From Clostridia bacterium (lineage in GTDB: Bacteria > Bacillota > Clostridia > Christensenellales > Aristaeellaceae), in NCBI GenBank assembly GCA_900759005.1, contig CAAEUQ010000041.1, forward strand, positions 1-15,415: DNA of 15,415 bases, given 5' to 3'. The translations under genes were made by a program, and so were the position numbers. Position 1 is the stretch's first letter, and each line of letters starts with the position of its first letter. Under the pieces are notes generated by a model, which had not been told where the DNA came from, ran no database searches, and saw only the letters and a list, made by a program, of their open reading frames with translations. Positions 14,706 through 15,415 of the stretch are shown here, one piece after another.

Positions 14706-14927
14706 ATGACAGATTACTGTGAGAACGGCAAGCCGAAGGACTGCCGGTACTGCTATTACTACGGCAGACACGGCTGTATGCTGAAGGTCTGCTGTTATGA
14801 CCGGCCAAAGCCGGAAACGAAACCCGTAAGCGAATGCGATGACTGCCCGTATGGCAAGTGCGGACCTTGCATCGGCTGGTGTACGAAGGAAATTCTTCGC
14901 TCGCTTGAGAGGGGGCGCGCCAAGTGA
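14706..14927 (+). CDS. Small cysteine-rich protein of a conjugative element
   Basis: A 73-residue protein with 11 cysteines (5, 13, 16, 24, 29, 30, 44, 47, 52, 55, 59). Several are in CxxC-type pairs: CRYC, CDDC, CGPC. This suggests one or two zinc or iron-sulphur sites; no known domain can be named with certainty. Similar cysteine-rich proteins are found just before repA in Tn1549-like elements, so a role in replication or maintenance of the element is inferred from context only. The ATG at 14706 is chosen because AGGAGG lies at 14691-14696; the ATG at 14697 is too close to that site. Its stop overlaps the GTG of repA (GTGA), so the two are translationally coupled. Confidence 0.75.
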   Translation: MTDYCENGKPKDCRYCYYYGRHGCMLKVCCYDRPKPETKPVSECDDCPYGKCGPCIGWCTKEILRSLERGRAK

Positions 14928-15211
14928 CGCTGGATTATTTCTACGGTGCCCAGGCGGATCAGTTTGCCTTTTACCGCATCCCCAAGGCACTGTTTACCGA
15001 TGAACGCTTCAAGTCCATCTCCGCCGAGGCCAAAATCCTCTACGGCATTCTGCTGGACCGGATGAGCCTGAGCCGTAAAAACGGCTGGCTGGACGAACAG
15101 GGTCGCGTGTTCATCATCTTCACGCTGGAAGAGGTCATGGAGGCTATCGGCTGTGCCGATCAGAAGGCCACCAAGCTGCTGAATGAGTTGGACAGCAATG
15201 GAGGTGCGTGA
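14924..15211 (+). pseudogene. RepA_N replication initiator, N-terminal fragment
   Basis: The GTG start at 14924 overlaps the preceding gene by four bases, with a purine-rich GAGAGGGGG site upstream. The 95 residues match the N-terminal winged-helix domain of RepA_N-type initiators of plasmids and Tn1549-like elements: DYFYGAQADQFAFYRIPKAL, FKSISAEAKILYGILLDRMS, LSRKNGWLDEQGRVFIIFTL and EEVMEAIGC. Full-length proteins continue for well over 200 residues. Here the frame meets a stop directly after LLNELDSNGGA, just where the second helix bundle should begin. DNA binding may be partly kept, but the C-terminal domain is lost. Confidence 0.82.
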
Positions 15212-15323
15212 GGATGATGAAACCTTTGAAAACAACGTAGATATCGCATTCCGGGAGCTCGGCGAGCGTGACCCCAACCACTTCGCCGTGCGTCAATGGC
15301 GAAAATACAAGCTGGCCGCCGGT
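15198..15323 (+). pseudogene. Internal fragment resembling VirD4/TraG coupling protein
   Basis: A frame shifted relative to repA reads MEVREDDETFENNVDIAF and then ERDPNHFAVRQWRKYKLAAG. The FAVRQWRKYKLAAG stretch resembles the segment that precedes KTAKSILISCGARLAPF in VirD4/TraG-type coupling ATPases of Tn1549-like elements, from memory of the family. After LAAG (15323) the similarity stops. The frame stays open to the window edge, but the remaining residues run through an inverted repeat and look unrelated. It has no proper start or ATPase motifs and would be non-functional. Confidence 0.5.
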
Positions 15324-15332
15324 GTTGTATGC

Positions 15333-15374
15333 TTTAGGAGACTTCTTAATCAGTCGATTGGGAAGTCTCCTAAA
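15333..15374 (+). repeat. Perfect 13-bp inverted repeat
   Basis: TTTAGGAGACTTC (15333-15345) and GAAGTCTCCTAAA (15362-15374) are perfect reverse complements with a 16-base loop. No T run follows, so it is not a standard terminator. It lies between the coupling-protein fragment and the start of the next gene, 37 bases before that start codon. Confidence 0.85.
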
Positions 15375-15411
15375 ACATATAACCTCAACAATCACGAAAG
15401 GAGCGCAAGCA

Positions 15412-15415
15412 ATGA
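15412..15415 (+). CDS. Probable start of the next gene (cut by the window edge)
   Basis: AAAGGAG (15397-15403) followed 8 bases later by ATG (15412-15414) is a good translation start. In Tn1549-like elements a small Maff2-type membrane protein gene often follows the coupling-protein gene, so that is a guess for its identity. Only one codon is visible. Confidence 0.35.

Larger units (their letters stand above)
12857..15415. mobile_element. Left end of an integrated, partly deleted conjugative/mobilizable element
   Basis: From the yifB breakpoint onward composition and gene content change. An AT-rich block with paired DNA methyltransferase genes is followed by a GC-rich block with a cysteine-rich protein, RepA_N and a VirD4-like fragment, genes known from Tn1549/CTn-type elements of Clostridia. 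No integrase or relaxase is in the window, so these would lie beyond the right edge. At least three genes in 2.5 kb are truncated, so this portion is probably defective. Bases 12946-13092 hold no gene I can support, only short frames with stops. The right boundary is not visible. Confidence 0.7.

Noticed and set aside
12857..15415. CRISPR array or known defence island
   Set aside because: No regularly spaced direct repeats and no cas-like genes; the only defence-type genes are the methyltransferases.

Overview
The window looks like a chromosomal stretch of a fairly GC-rich member of the Clostridia (Firmicutes), probably a gut-type lineage. The reasons are a T-box leader on thrS, strong SigA-type promoters, AGGAGG ribosome binding sites, a L19-type leader before rplS, the neighbourhood rplS-ylqF(rbgA)-rnhB-yraN-yifB, and a Tn1549/CTn-like mobile element of the kind common in Clostridia. 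No species can be named from the sequence alone.

Left part (1-2886): thrS runs leftwards off the edge behind a T-box riboswitch. It is divergent from the translation operon rpsB-tsf (ribosomal protein S2 and EF-Ts), which ends at a clear terminator. Next come pyrH (UMP kinase) and, 15 bases downstream, a LicD-family phosphotransferase gene in the place where frr usually sits (2921-4447). A lone tRNA-Arg(ACG) gene has its own promoter and terminator. It is followed by a decayed GNAT acetyltransferase remnant with two visible frameshifts. Then come rplS with its leader, the ribosome-assembly GTPase rbgA, RNase HII rnhB and the nuclease-fold protein yraN (5240-7554). A 1412-residue membrane protein (7689-11927) carries two GT-C type glycosyltransferase cores in one chain, with extracytoplasmic beta-rich domains at the N-terminus and between the two cores.

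Right part (11951-15415): yifB/comM starts normally but breaks off after its Walker A motif, just before the expected Walker B. From about 12857 the sequence is foreign: AT-rich at first, with a bidirectional terminator and then a promoter driving two overlapping N6-adenine methyltransferase genes. The second of these stops exactly before its NPPY catalytic motif. A GC-rich segment follows, typical of Tn1549-like conjugative elements: a cysteine-rich small protein and a RepA_N-type replication initiator, preceded by a three-way-junction terminator. RepA is cut off after about 90 residues and runs into a short piece that resembles the VirD4/TraG coupling protein, then a 13-bp perfect inverted repeat and the start of another gene at the window edge. 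The island therefore appears to be a deleted, mosaic conjugative or mobilizable element inserted in yifB; an assembly chimera is the main alternative.

The items most worth a second look are the yifB interruption, the stacked truncations inside the island, the three-way-junction RNA before the cysteine-rich gene, the double GT-C fusion protein, and the U:U mismatch in the tRNA-Arg acceptor stem.
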